DNA from: Colias croceus
Lineage: Eukaryota > Arthropoda > Insecta > Lepidoptera > Pieridae
Assembly (NCBI RefSeq): GCF_905220415.1
Contig: NC_059552.1
Location: 7,827,001-7,891,000 of the forward strand
DNA: 64,000 nucleotides
Direction of reading: 5' to 3'
In this document: piece after piece, positions 1 through 9,908 of the stretch
Numbering within the stretch: the stretch's first letter is position 1
Layout of the letters: every line of letters begins with the position of its first letter
Position numbers and translations under genes: made by a program
Notes under the pieces: generated by a model
The model's input: only the letters and a program-made list of their open reading frames with translations
Database searches by the model: none
What the model was told of the DNA's origin: nothing

Positions 1-1125
1 AATAATAATTACCTTAGGAACTAAAAAACGAAGACGAATGAACTTACATACTAAAAGTACTCAATTCCCAATTATTCCTAAGAAAATATTGACAATTTAC
101 ATGAATGTCTGTCTATTACACGCAGGTGAGACCTTTACACATAATCCGCAAACAAAGTCTAACATCACATCAAATGCCGAAACATTTAATATTGTATCAT
201 TTAAAGCAGAACTAATTGGCTGGTTATTGGCAAAGGCTAACAAGGCAAGCATTCAACTGATGTCTATTCAATTCGAGTTTCTATAATCGTATTACCTCAA
301 GTACTGTTAAGAATTTGGGAATCATGTCTCAATTATGTGAGGATTTTAATGACGTCATTAATTGTAGTATAGCTATGTACTGTGTTGTTTCTGGTATATA
401 AATTTAGATAATTATAATATTATAGCAATGCTAGTAAATTTCTACGAGTACACTAATTTACATAATCGATAATGAATATTATAGATGTACGATTTGTTTG
501 TAATCAATAAAATTATTCGCAGCAGTTCTTTTACTATTGGTAATTGATATTATGCCTGAAAACATTGGCTATTTTAGGTTTGAATGAGATCAAGATTACT
601 GTTTATTACTACCGATTTCTGATTAAAATAAAAGATAGAAGAATTACTCCAACAAACAAACTCACAAACTTGCTAAGTTTTCCTTTCTATAAATATAGAA
701 CAACAGAAATCGGAGTTTGAACGTTATCGTTATAATAGTAGCCAGGAAATAAAAAAAAATACCGGAATGCTATATAAAGTATCGATTATTTTCACCCCAC
801 AAGACTTATCCCAGTTTATTGGCCCATGAATTGGCATCAGACACTCGGCGGCGTTCAAAAGAATATTCAAACTGGATCTGAAAATAATTTTCATTGGAAT
901 AGACTTTCACAGACATTTGTATCGAGTACTTCCTAGTATTTTTGCCAACAGTACACGGTAAATAAGAAATGTGGTTGTTGGTTACATAGTAAATTTGTAT
1001 TTAATCCTGAAACTACAGTCAACATGTTAGGTAAACAATTCTTACTAAACAATTGGCGACATAGATAAACCTTCAGACGTACTCAGCAAATATTATTGTT
1101 ATTGTGACTTCTCCATTTATATTTA
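1..1125. other. AT-rich stretch without a supported gene
   Basis: Only a short open frame of 82 codons near the left edge and scattered AT-rich sequence are seen. I recognise no domain, repeat or RNA gene here. Confidence 0.5.
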
Positions 1126-1362
1126 TCCATACTAATATTATAAATGCGAAAATAACTCTGTCTGTCTGCCTGTTACTCAATCACGCCTAAACTACTGAAC
1201 CAATTTTCATGAAATTTGGTATGGAGATATTTTGATACTCGAGAAAGGGCATAGGCTACTTTTTATCCCGGGAAAATGACGCAATCCTGGAAATCCCACG
1301 GGAACGGGAACTATGCGGGTTTTTCTTTGACTGCGCGGGCGAAGCCGCGGGCGGAAATCTAG
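1126..1362 (+). mobile_element. Helitron-like non-autonomous element, type A
   Basis: It starts TCCATACTAATATTATAAAT, carries a short TCTG-rich stretch, then a conserved block (ACTGAACCAATTTTCATGAA), and ends with a GC-rich hairpin followed by CTAG and a T. Insertion between A and T and a CTAG 3' end fit Helitrons, as does the known Lep1-type repeat of Lepidoptera. Two further copies of this type lie at 22458 and 57737 on the opposite strand. There is no coding capacity. The family name is inferred from structure. Confidence 0.75.
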
Positions 1363-4300
1363 TTTAATTATAAATTATCTGTCCCATGTTATATTTAATT
1401 GCTTTCCTCACCCGGTTTTGCTTGGGCTCGCATGACATTTTTTTTCACACTGCTTGGATTCCATCCACTTCATGACTCACCATTATTTCATACTATTTTG
1501 GTTCATAATTACTAATTGGTAATGTTTTAAATCTATACTAAAGCACAATATTACAACTGTTATTTTTACATTGAAACTTTCAATTTAATTAACTAACTTA
1601 CCTTTTCACATGATTCCATTTAGGGTATCCCAAGATTTCACAAATCCCGTTATCGCATAGAATTTCTGTCTACCCTCAAATTCAATGCGTTTATTCAGCT
1701 AATAGCATGTAAATGAACATATTGAGGAACGGATAAAAAGTTTCAAAAGAGTTCTGCAGTATATAAAATACGGCCAATCCGGGAGCGCAGTATGAGAAAA
1801 CTTTTCGACACAAATAAACTGTTTATAGACAATAGTAAATAGTTCTTTACCGATACTGGGCTATGAAGCGTGTGGTACAAACTACACACATTTGTCAGGT
1901 CAGTTATTAATATTTATTTTATGGAATGGATAATATAGTTGAATGAGGAAGGTATGAATTCTTTGAGGATCATAGTTATTATCGTTGTTATTATATATTT
2001 TTCGAATAATGATAATAACACAGCAACGGTAATTATTATTAATTTACATCTCGTATTGTCAACTGCGAACAATATTTTACATATTTAATTATTTAAGAAT
2101 GTTTTTCGTTATGAGTGTTTTCTTTCAAAATGTAGCCTTGGTACCCTTCATTTAGTTTGAAGTTTGAAGAGTTTAGCGTTTGAAGCGATACTATTGGTTA
2201 TTTACAAACACACATACATCCTCGCACATTATTGGTGGAAAAGCATCCTTATTCTAACATAACCGGATAAAACCGCTTACCGTTTATACCACAACACGTG
2301 GTGTAATAAAGCAGGACAACGTGAAGCATTCCAATGTCCCAGCAGGCATTACTTAGGAAATGTTGCGGTAAAAATTTGCGCGAATTTAACATCCCGTGCA
2401 CCGCTGGGTGTAGCTGCAGTTTCTGTTTGGAATTATGATTCAATTTAGCATTTAATGTAGCTGTAGATTTGCTATTTGTATTAGTATGTGTCGTTAAAAT
2501 AAGTATTTGTAGCGAAACATTAAGTGTTGTAGATAAAGATCGGTAAGTATTTTGTCAAATATTTGTCATTTTACGTTAGTTTATTTATTGATAGTTCGGT
2601 AGAAAGCTATAATTAAAAGAGAAGCTTAATTATTATGACTGCATGCTATTACGTAACATTTAAGAGCGTCTGACGTATTACAAACATACATACCTACTTT
2701 TCTTTATAGCATAGTGGGCTTTTTACGAGAATTTTTATCTAGATTCCCATAAAATAATAAAGTCATGTTAACCAACATACATATAGGCGTTAAAACTTTA
2801 ATTCATTGCGTACGTGTAACGTTAAATAAAATGAAATCTATGAATCTAGCATACCCAGGGCATATAATATTTCCGTCACGCAACCAGGTTGAATTGTATA
2901 CCGCCGTTATTTTATATTCGTCCGCATAATTAAAAAACTCTTTGCAAGAACGCGTAATACTTGAATGCCGTTTTATCTGAATAACTTATTCAAGTAAACA
3001 AAAATACGCAAATTTTATGCAAATATAAAATGCTTTACGTCACCGCATTCACAGCGGACAATGCATGTTTTTTCATTCGGCCATCTTGCTGATAAAATGT
3101 GATAAAATGGCGGGGCTTAGACAAAAGTAGCAAGGACTTGAGTTTTGTCTCCTAATGAGGGTCGCGGTCATTTTACGCTCATTCCGATGCAAATTCGGGG
3201 GTTTCACGATGTTTTGAGCGGTATGCAAATCAGCCTGAGAGATTGTGTTTTAAATTTATTATGTTAGTTGTTGATATCTGGAGTTATGATCGAATGGAAA
3301 TAATATTGTACTTTACATTAAAAAAAAGATGGAAATGATAAAATTAAAGTTCTGTAATTATACAGTAAAGAGAAAATCTGTATGCGCCAAACGATATAGG
3401 TACTTGGATATGGAATGATTGTTCCGTGGTTGAAACTCGACATCAATGTAAAAATTCTCAGATATGTTCTTTTGCACGTATCGCGATGAAACATACATTT
3501 CACTAATCTACATTATACTCTGAACTACTATGTATGTGTATTTATAGAAACACACAAGCTTTAGATACAGGGTGGAATATAATATAGCCAAACTAAGTCA
3601 ATAGGTACCTTAACAAAAAATACGTGTTCAAATTAAAACGGAATGCAAACAAAATAGAGATGCAATTACCTGTAAAACATTGGAAGGTGTTCCAAATTTA
3701 TCTATGGCGTATTTTATTCGCTTTCGACGAAACAAAACGAACGGCCGCTAAGGTCTCACGAAGAACTGTGAAATGTGCCTTAAGTGCTTGTGGCTCAGCG
3801 CTAAAATGCTGTTTTTCAAAAATTATTATCGTATTTCATGCATTTCAGAATTAGAAGGCTACGATACGTGCGTGAGTAGATTGGTAGAGTTTTGTAATAA
3901 AGTTTTCTCTTCGACTTCGTGGTAAGTTTGTCGTTTTAGTAATTCATATATTTTCATACATAAATCATACACTTCATTATTTTGGTGCCTAACATAATAT
4001 CATAGCCTTCTTTTCAAAGTATTAATATGATAATAAATGATTAATTTATTATAAAAGAAAGATTGGTTGTCTATTTATAAAAACCGTAAATAAAATAAAT
4101 AAAATACCTAAATTACTGCAAGTTGAAGCCCAAAAATAATTAAATTCGTAAACTTTATCGTGTAGAAAGCGCCATTTTATCACCCCGTGTCTAATAATCA
4201 TGGGCCAAGGGCCAACCCCTTTTCACCCCGGATTTATATTAAATTCCTCAGTAGCAATTTGTCGAAACAATCCCGTGAGTATAGCTGGCCGCGATTTTAT

Positions 4301-4727
4301 TATTCCTGCCCCCACATTCGCTAGTTTTTAGTCCCTTATTCTTTAATAATGGTACGCCTTGGAAGGTTCCAGAACATGGGTATTTATTCCTTATGAGTTC
4401 TAATTTAAGAGAACAATTTTGTAAAAATAAAAACTTACTAACGTTTACGTTTGTGTAATTATAAATTATTAAATAAGTAAACGCAGTATACTATATGTAC
4501 CTAGTATGTACCGAGAGAAGGTAAAATATTAAATAAATATTATTATTTTTAACTCTAACCAAAAGAGCTATAAATATGATACAATATTGTATTATTCCAG
4601 GACTATTTTGATCAACTATTTCCCTCATAATATTAGTTCGAAAACTACATAATAAACCCGCGAACGCGATTCGTGTCAGAACCAAAAACTTCCCAACTTA
4701 AATTAAATAATAGAATAACTACGCACT
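1363..4727. other. AT-rich intergenic stretch
   Basis: Apart from a MITE half-copy at 2196-2249, I see no supported feature. An open frame of 76 codons at 3624-3854 (K/R-rich start, several Cys near the end) has no family I recognise and no convincing splice context. Confidence 0.5.
2196..2249 (+). repeat. Right half of the 19587-type MITE
   Basis: The segment reads GGTTATTTACAAACACAC, then CCTCGCACATTATTGGTGG and AAAAGCATCC. It matches the right half of the TIR element at 19587-19708 with a few substitutions. The left terminal repeat is not seen nearby, so this is a truncated or decayed copy. Confidence 0.55.
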
Positions 4728-4846
4728 GGACAGGAAGAGGTAGTTACATAAAAGGTAGTACCTCTTCCTGTCCTTGTGTAAGCGCCTTCCTTTCCTGTCC
4801 TTGTGTAAGCGCCTTCCTGTCTGTGTGTAAGCGCCTTTGTACACGT
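4728..4846. repeat. 15-bp inverted repeat running into a 2-3 unit tandem repeat
   Basis: GGACAGGAAGAGGTA (4728-4742) is perfectly inverted at 4759-4773. The right arm continues into about three tandem units built on CCTGTCCTTGTGTAAGCGCC, beginning near 4767, 4794 and 4816. This looks like local fold-back and slippage; no function is evident. Confidence 0.6.
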
Positions 4847-4885
4847 ATGGTTAGAAGAAGATAGACGGAATAAAAACTAAAATAA

Positions 4886-5050
4886 TCTTCTTATATATAA
4901 AATTCTCGTGTCACAATGTTAGTCTGCATACTCCTCCGAAACGGCTTGACCGATTCTCATGAAATTTTCTGTGCATATCGGGTAAGTCTGAGAATCGGCC
5001 AACATCTATTTTTCATATGTACCACGGGCAAAGCCGGGGCGGACCGCTAG
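4886..5050 (+). mobile_element. Helitron-like non-autonomous element, type B
   Basis: It begins TCTTCTTATATATAAAATTC and ends GGGCGGACCGCTAG followed by T, with a GC-rich 3' end. The middle contains CGGCTTGACCGATTCTCATG, typical of this repeat type. A relative lies at 38543-38717 on the minus strand. It is non-coding. Confidence 0.65.
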
Positions 5051-5360
5051 TTTGAAAATAAAAGTTGGTGGCTATTTCATGTTCATTACTGAGATCATTT
5101 CTCTTCTTTGCTTTCCTCTGTCTTCTCATCATCATACTTTCTTTATTTTCTTCAAAAGGGGTATAAATAAGAGTCACAAATATGCCTTTGATATCAGTCC
5201 TTTTCTTCATATTCCTCTGTTGTGATCCGAAAACCATATATTTTCATTTAAAAGCGAATGAAAGCGATTAGTAATATCAATTAGTCAATTTAATTTACCC
5301 TTAATAACTTAAAAACTTAGGACTCAAATAGCATAAACAAATAACAATAGCAGAAACACT

Positions 5361-5550
5361 TCACTACATAGTATAAAACAAAGTCGCTTTCTCTGTCCGT
5401 ATGCTAAAATCTTTAAAATAAATTTACGCAACGGATTTTTATACGGTATGTTTTCATAGATAGAATGATTCAAGAGGAAGGTTTTACCGTTTTAGTATAT
5501 AGTTTATTAGGTTTTAGACAAAACGTGCGAAGTCGCGGGCGGTAAGCTAG
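5361..5550 (+). mobile_element. Helitron-like non-autonomous element, type C
   Basis: The element opens with TCACTACATAGTATAAAACA, then AAAGTCGCTTTCTCTGTCC, has ACGCAACGGATTTTTATACG in the middle and closes GTCGCGGGCGGTAAGCTAG before T. Other copies of the type are at 14959 (-), 15665 (-), 51746 (+) and 61602 (+). Confidence 0.7.
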
Positions 5551-5830
5551 TATAGTATAAACCTGAAATACCTTCCATGCGAGAGCTCTTACGTTCCATG
5601 CGACTGTCGTGTACAGATTACGCGAAGGTTTTACACCCCGCTTAATATTTCTGTATAAATTGTGTAAGCTTCTACAAGCGTAGATTACATTCTATTTTAT
5701 TTAGACGCCACTCATACTTATTCACCTCGCGTCCAATAAGATGTTAGGTCTGCTTTTGGTGTGGAAGTTTCGTTTGGATACTTTTTTTGTGAAACTAATA
5801 CTGTTATAGGTCTACACTCTACGTATACCA

Positions 5831-5852
5831 AAACTCAAACTCAAACTCAAAC
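5831..5852 (-). repeat. (TTTGAG)n 3' tail of the CR1-like LINE
   Basis: About three and a half copies of the hexamer, seen as ACTCAA units on the plus strand, form the 3' terminus of the element. A single short copy of the same motif ends each of the three other 3' fragments. Confidence 0.75.
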
Positions 5853-6079
5853 ATTTATTTATTCAATTAGACTTCTTCGAGAAGCACTTTTGAAACGTCA
5901 ATACATATTTTTATCATTTACCACCGATTCGGAAAGCAGTATCTATGGAGAAGAATCGGCAAGAAACTCCATAGTTGCTCTTTTAAATCATTTCAGTATT
6001 ACAATTTAATTTTACAAAATATGTAAGTAACCGTACGTATATAATTATCATAATATGCCAAAGAACTGTCCTGCGGTTC

Positions 6080-8947
6080 TCACGCGACAACCCTCCATGG
6101 GTTTTTATCTTCCATATATTCCTTAATGCTGTAATAGGCTCTCTGAACTAAGACGTTTTTTACATAATTCTTAAATTTAGCACTACTAAACTCTTTAATA
6201 CTATGAGGAATTTTGTTGTAAAAAAGTATACCTTGACCCATAAATGAATTTTTAACTTTAGCTAACCGGTAAAATGGCATTTCAATTTTATTTCTGTTCC
6301 TTGTGCCATAACAGTGTCTATCTCCTACTCTTGTGTGTAAGTCTGCGTTTTTGTGTACATATAAAATATTATTAAATATATACTGTGATGGTACAGTGAG
6401 GATACCAGTATTCTTAAAGAGATCTCTTAGTGAGTCCCTAGCACGTAAATTATATATAGAGCGTATGGCTCTTTTCTGTAATATAAATATAGTTTCAATA
6501 TCTGCAGCCCTGCCCCATAGAAGAATTCCATACGACATAATGCTATGAAAGTAGCTAAAATAAACCAATCTAGCCGTGTCTACATCGGTGAGATGCCTTA
6601 TTCTTCGAACTGCATATGCAGCTGAACTAAGCTTAGCAGCGGTGGCGGCAACATGGGCCCCCCATTGTAACTTCTCATCTAGTGTCAATCCAAGAAAAAC
6701 AGTAGAATCCACAGGGTATAATACCTCCCCGTTTAAAATAATATCCCTTTTTACCTTTTTTACATTTGGAAGGATAAATTCTACACAATTTGTTTTTTTT
6801 GCATTTAATAATAAATTATTAGCAGTGAACCAATTGGATATGCGTAAAAGAGCAGAGTTTACTTCGTCAACGTTTGAGTCATGTCTATCCACATTAAATA
6901 TTAATGAGGTATCATCTGCAAACAGTACTATTTCACACATATCCTGCAAATAATAAGGTAGGTCATTAATATATACTAAGAACAAAAACGGTCCTAAGAT
7001 AGATCCCTGCGGAACACCTATGTTAATCGGCGCACCGCGAGATTTCTCTCCATTAACAACAACGGTTTGTACCCTGTTCTGAAGATATGAAGCTATGAGG
7101 TCCTGAGATAAACCTTTAATACCATAAAAATTTAGTTTCCGTAATAGAGTGGTATGTTCTACACAGTCAAAAGCCTTAGAAAGGTCACAGAATATCCCTA
7201 AAGCATTCTTTGAATTTTCCCATGCTTTATATATATGTGACAAAAGAGCTATTCCAGCATCAGTAGTAGAGCGCCCCTTTGTGAAACCAAACTGTTTGGC
7301 GTGCAGTAAACCATTTGATACAAAATGACTACATAATTGGTTTAAAATTAATTTCTCGAAGACTTTGCTCAAAGTTGGTAAAATGGAAATTGGCCTATAG
7401 TTATTACAGTCTTCCTGGTCACCACTTTTAAATAAAGGAATTACTTTACTTAACTTTAATAAATCAGGGAATATACCACAGTCACAACATTGATTAAATA
7501 TAAACGCTAAGTGGTTGGCAATGTTTTCTATAATATTATTTACTAAATTTACAGACATTCCCCAGAGATCACATGTTTTTTTTAAGTTTAATGTTTTAAA
7601 AGTTTTAACAATTTCCTCTGCAGTCACATGTCGCAATTCAAATAATACATTACACTCAGCAACATGGTCCCTCAAGTAGGACTCCGCAAGCGCTGATGAC
7701 GAATTTAATTTTTCGGTAATACTAACAGGGACACTACTAAAAAAATCTTCAAAAGCAAGCGCAACATCAGCACTTTTGTCAATGACCCTACCAGCATTAA
7801 CAAGTTTTATGGTACTATTTGATTGGCTTTTGCCCATTTCACCATTAATAGTTGACCAAACCGTTTTAACTTTGTTATCAGAGTTGCGTATTTTATCTCT
7901 GACATACAAGCACTTGGCAGTGAAACAAACTTTTTTAAAAGTTTTTGAATAATTTCTAACATAACTAAGAAATGACATGTCTTTGTTATATTGCTTCATG
8001 CCATATAACTCATTTAAAACATTCCTGCATCTGTGTATACTAGGTGTTGCCCATTGGCTAAATGGTAAATCCTTGGTAATACTTAAAGATTTAACTTTAA
8101 AGATTTTTTCAAACTCATTATGAATTAAATTAAAAAGATTTGTAAACATTTCACAAGGATTATTATGAAAGGATTGATCATTCAGGCCAGGCAATTTATT
8201 ATTAATATTATCTCTAAATTTATGAATGCCTTTTTTAGTTATAGGCCTAACATTAATTCTTTTAAATGTAGGTATGCAATCCCATTCAAAAACTACTTTC
8301 TGGCCACAGTGATCCGAAGTCAGTGTATTGAGAATATTTTTTTCTAAAAAGTTACAATCACAGTAAACATTATCAATACAAGTTGCAGAACTAGGTGTAA
8401 TTCGTGTGGGTTCATCAAAAAGTTTATGTAAATTAAATGATTGAAATAAATTAACTATTCGTGTTGCCGTTTGTGTGTGTGAAAGTAAATCAATATTAAA
8501 GTCTCCACATACTATAACCTTCTTTTCACTTCTGCTCAAACGCTTTAATATTTCTTCCATGACTGTCTCAAACATATTATAGTCACTGGAAGGAGGCCTA
8601 TAAACGCAAACAATAATGTAACGCTCAAGTTCAACACAGGACAGTTCAATGGTGCGTTCTACAGATAGACTAACAATGTCAGTTCGTTCTTTGCATTTTA
8701 CACTATTGTGTACAAAAATAAGAGAACCTCCATGAATAGCATGTTTCCTAAAGTATATACTTTTTAACTCATAATTATCAACATTTATTAACAACTGACA
8801 TTGTTTAAGCCAATGTTCTGTTACACAAAAAACTTTAATACTATAATGATTTAAGAATAATTCTATTTCTAATAATTTGCTAGCCAAGCCTTGAATATTT
8901 TGATGTACAATGGAAAAAGGCTGCTTAGCTGTTGTCTTACATACTAG
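6080..8947 (-). CDS. LINE ORF2: endonuclease-reverse transcriptase (CR1-like)
   Basis: This protein nicks target DNA and reverse-transcribes the element RNA at the nick. An APE-type endonuclease comes first: HQNIQGL near the start, then TEHWL, VYRPPSSD, GDFNIDLL and SDHC. The reverse transcriptase follows, with NYRPISILP, LSKAFDCVEH, GVPQGSILGP and the catalytic FADD (roughly residue 675 counted from 8947). About 955 residues are open without an internal stop, a normal length. The frame has no ATG near its start: it opens after a TAA at 8960-8962, and the first Met codon falls over 100 codons later, inside the endonuclease. HQNIQGL is encoded upstream of the TTG at 8887, so an 8887 start would cut the domain. 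I therefore place the entry at 8947, the -1 frame of a T TTA AAC heptamer at the ORF1 stop. The frame and motifs are seen; frameshifting is inferred. Confidence 0.9.
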   Translation of the reverse strand, partial: LVCKTTAKQPFSIVHQNIQGLASKLLEIELFLNHYSIKVFCVTEHWLKQCQLLINVDNYELKSIYFRKHAIHGGSLIFVHNSVKCKERTDIVSLSVERTIELSCVELERYIIVCVYRPPSSDYNMFETVMEEILKRLSRSEKKVIVCGDFNIDLLSHTQTATRIVNLFQSFNLHKLFDEPTRITPSSATCIDNVYCDCNFLEKNILNTLTSDHCGQKVVFEWDCIPTFKRINVRPITKKGIHKFRDNINNKLPGLNDQSFHNNPCEMFTNLFNLIHNEFEKIFKVKSLSITKDLPFSQWATPSIHRCRNVLNELYGMKQYNKDMSFLSYVRNYSKTFKKVCFTAKCLYVRDKIRNSDNKVKTVWSTINGEMGKSQSNSTIKLVNAGRVIDKSADVALAFEDFFSSVPVSITEKLNSSSALAESYLRDHVAECNVLFELRHVTAEEIVKTFKTLNLKKTCDLWGMSVNLVNNIIENIANHLAFIFNQCCDCGIFPDLLKLSKVIPLFKSGDQEDCNNYRPISILPTLSKVFEKLILNQLCSHFVSNGLLHAKQFGFTKGRSTTDAGIALLSHIYKAWENSKNALGIFCDLSKAFDCVEHTTLLRKLNFYGIKGLSQDLIASYLQNRVQTVVVNGEKSRGAPINIGVPQGSILGPFLFLVYINDLPYYLQDMCEIVLFADDTSLIFNVDRHDSNVDEVNSALLRISNWFTANNLLLNAKKTNCVEFILPNVKKVKRDIILNGEVLYPVDSTVFLGLTLDEKLQWGAHVAATAAKLSSAAYAVRRIRHLTDVDTARLVYFSYFHSIMSYGILLWGRAADIETIFILQKRAIRSIYNLRARDSLRDLFKNTGILTVPSQYIFNNILYVHKNADLHTRVGDRHCYGTRNRNKIEMPFYRLAKVKNSFMGQGILFYNKIPHSIKEFSSAKFKNYVKNVLVQRAYYSIKEYMEDKNPWRVVA

Positions 8948-9735
8948 TTTAAATCTAGCTTAGGGCTAAATTTTCTGTCAACACTTAACCTAGGTTGGTG
9001 TATATAGTTACTACTACATAAAATTATAGTAGATCGATGGTCTGATACAGAACATGTACCAGACTGGTTAATAATTTTATATGCTATTAACATAGCAAGT
9101 TCTTTCTTATATCTAAATGGCAGATACACTGTATTCTTTGTCATACAAAAAGATTTTATACAGGAATTTAAGTCAAAATATATAAATGCATCACTATGAT
9201 GATTTGTTAAATTATACAATTTCAAGTTAATATTATAGAAAAACCTATATTGATTTTGTGTCAAACCAGGCAAATACGGTAATGTACACAACATAAATTT
9301 ACATTTTGTCTCACCACTAATTTTTAACATTTTTTGAAATCCTATATCAATGTCATGTTTTTTTAAATTAAAACTATCTCCGTATAATATAATAACAATA
9401 CTATTTTCATTAAAACTAAAATTATCTAATGAATTCATGATATATGTAAATGAACTATTAGGAGTGCAAAAATTAGTAACTTTATGCCCTAAGTTGTTAA
9501 GCAAAGCGCCAAAACCCTGACCTATATTATCTGACAACACAATAATTTCCTGCATGGAAAGATGTTTTGTTTTACTAGATGAAAGTGTTGCCGTTGGTTG
9601 AATACTATGTATGTTAGTGCAGTCAATGGTCTTATGGGGCGACGGTTGCTCATTGTCACTTATGGAACACTTACATACATAGTTATTGGTCAGAGACTCA
9701 AACTCAAAGGTTATAAAGTCTACACATAACGCTTT
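8944..9735 (-). CDS. LINE ORF1, partial: SGNH/GDSL-fold domain
   Basis: From the first ATG at 9555 the frame gives 203 residues, and it stays open upstream to about 9735 (preceded by TAA at 9736-9738). The upstream part includes a CKC motif that could be the end of a zinc finger. The body follows the SGNH hydrolase layout of CR1-type ORF1 proteins: an opening strand with LSDNIGQG, a middle ILYGDS block, then CTLPYLPG, NINLKLYNL and FDLNS. The usual nucleophile Ser of the first block is Asn here, and no D-x-x-H block is visible at the C terminus, so the esterase chemistry may be lost. The frame ends in AAC TAG at 8944. The 5' part of ORF1 is missing. In the family this protein binds RNA and assists retrotransposition. 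Confidence 0.75.
   Translation of the reverse strand, partial: KALCVDFITFEFESLTNNYVCKCSISDNEQPSPHKTIDCTNIHSIQPTATLSSSKTKHLSMQEIIVLSDNIGQGFGALLNNLGHKVTNFCTPNSSFTYIMNSLDNFSFNENSIVIILYGDSFNLKKHDIDIGFQKMLKISGETKCKFMLCTLPYLPGLTQNQYRFFYNINLKLYNLTNHHSDAFIYFDLNSCIKSFCMTKNTVYLPFRYKKELAMLIAYKIINQSGTCSVSDHRSTIILCSSNYIHQPRLSVDRKFSPKLDLN
8947..8953 (-). other. Candidate -1 ribosomal frameshift heptamer T TTA AAC
   Basis: Read in the ORF1 frame the sequence is GAT TTA AAC TAG, so the heptamer is in the canonical X XXY YYZ phase with the ORF1 stop as the next codon. Slippage by -1 gives TTT AAA then CTA, which is exactly the open ORF2 frame. A weak downstream stem can be drawn between AGCTAAGCAGCC and GGCTTGGCTAGC; I saw no strong pseudoknot. 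Confidence 0.6.
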
Positions 9736-9812
9736 TTAGAAATGGTTTTGTTCTGTCATGACTTTTTTTCATGTTTTTAAGGAGGTAAATATATTTTTTA
9801 TCAGCTTCATAA

Positions 9813-9908
9813 CAGCAGTTTCTTCTCTTTTGAAATTGGTATCGGAACCCGTGGTAAATCTATGACAATTTAAAAGCTCTTCTTACGTATAATAAACATT
9901 TGAGTTTA
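9813..9908 (+). repeat. 3' end fragment of the CR1-like LINE, plus strand
   Basis: The segment runs from GCAGTTTCTTCTCTTTTGAA through GGAACCCGTGGTAAAT to AACATTTGAGTTT. It matches the reverse complement of 5831-5960 with many substitutions. It lies head to head with the 5' end of the large minus-strand copy. Confidence 0.65.

Larger units (their letters stand above)
5831..9735 (-). mobile_element. CR1-like non-LTR retrotransposon (LINE), 5'-truncated
   Basis: This minus-strand LINE carries ORF1 (8944-9735, partial) and ORF2 (6080-8947), about 230 bp of 3' UTR, and a 3' end of short tandem repeats (TTTGAG)n at 5831-5852 rather than poly(A). The SGNH-fold ORF1 and short-repeat 3' end point to the CR1-like group. 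The 5' end is lost within ORF1: a plus-strand 3' fragment of the same family begins at 9813, so the boundary lies between about 9700 and 9812. Three other 3'-end fragments of the family are in this window (9813, 12363, 23739). ORF2 is intact, so the insertion is fairly young, but it cannot move alone without its 5' region. Confidence 0.85.

Noticed and set aside
9696..9708. CTCAAA motif as a target duplication of the large LINE
   Set aside because: It lies within a frame that is open with ORF1 up to 9735, and the same motif is the family's own tail. The 5' boundary cannot be fixed from it.
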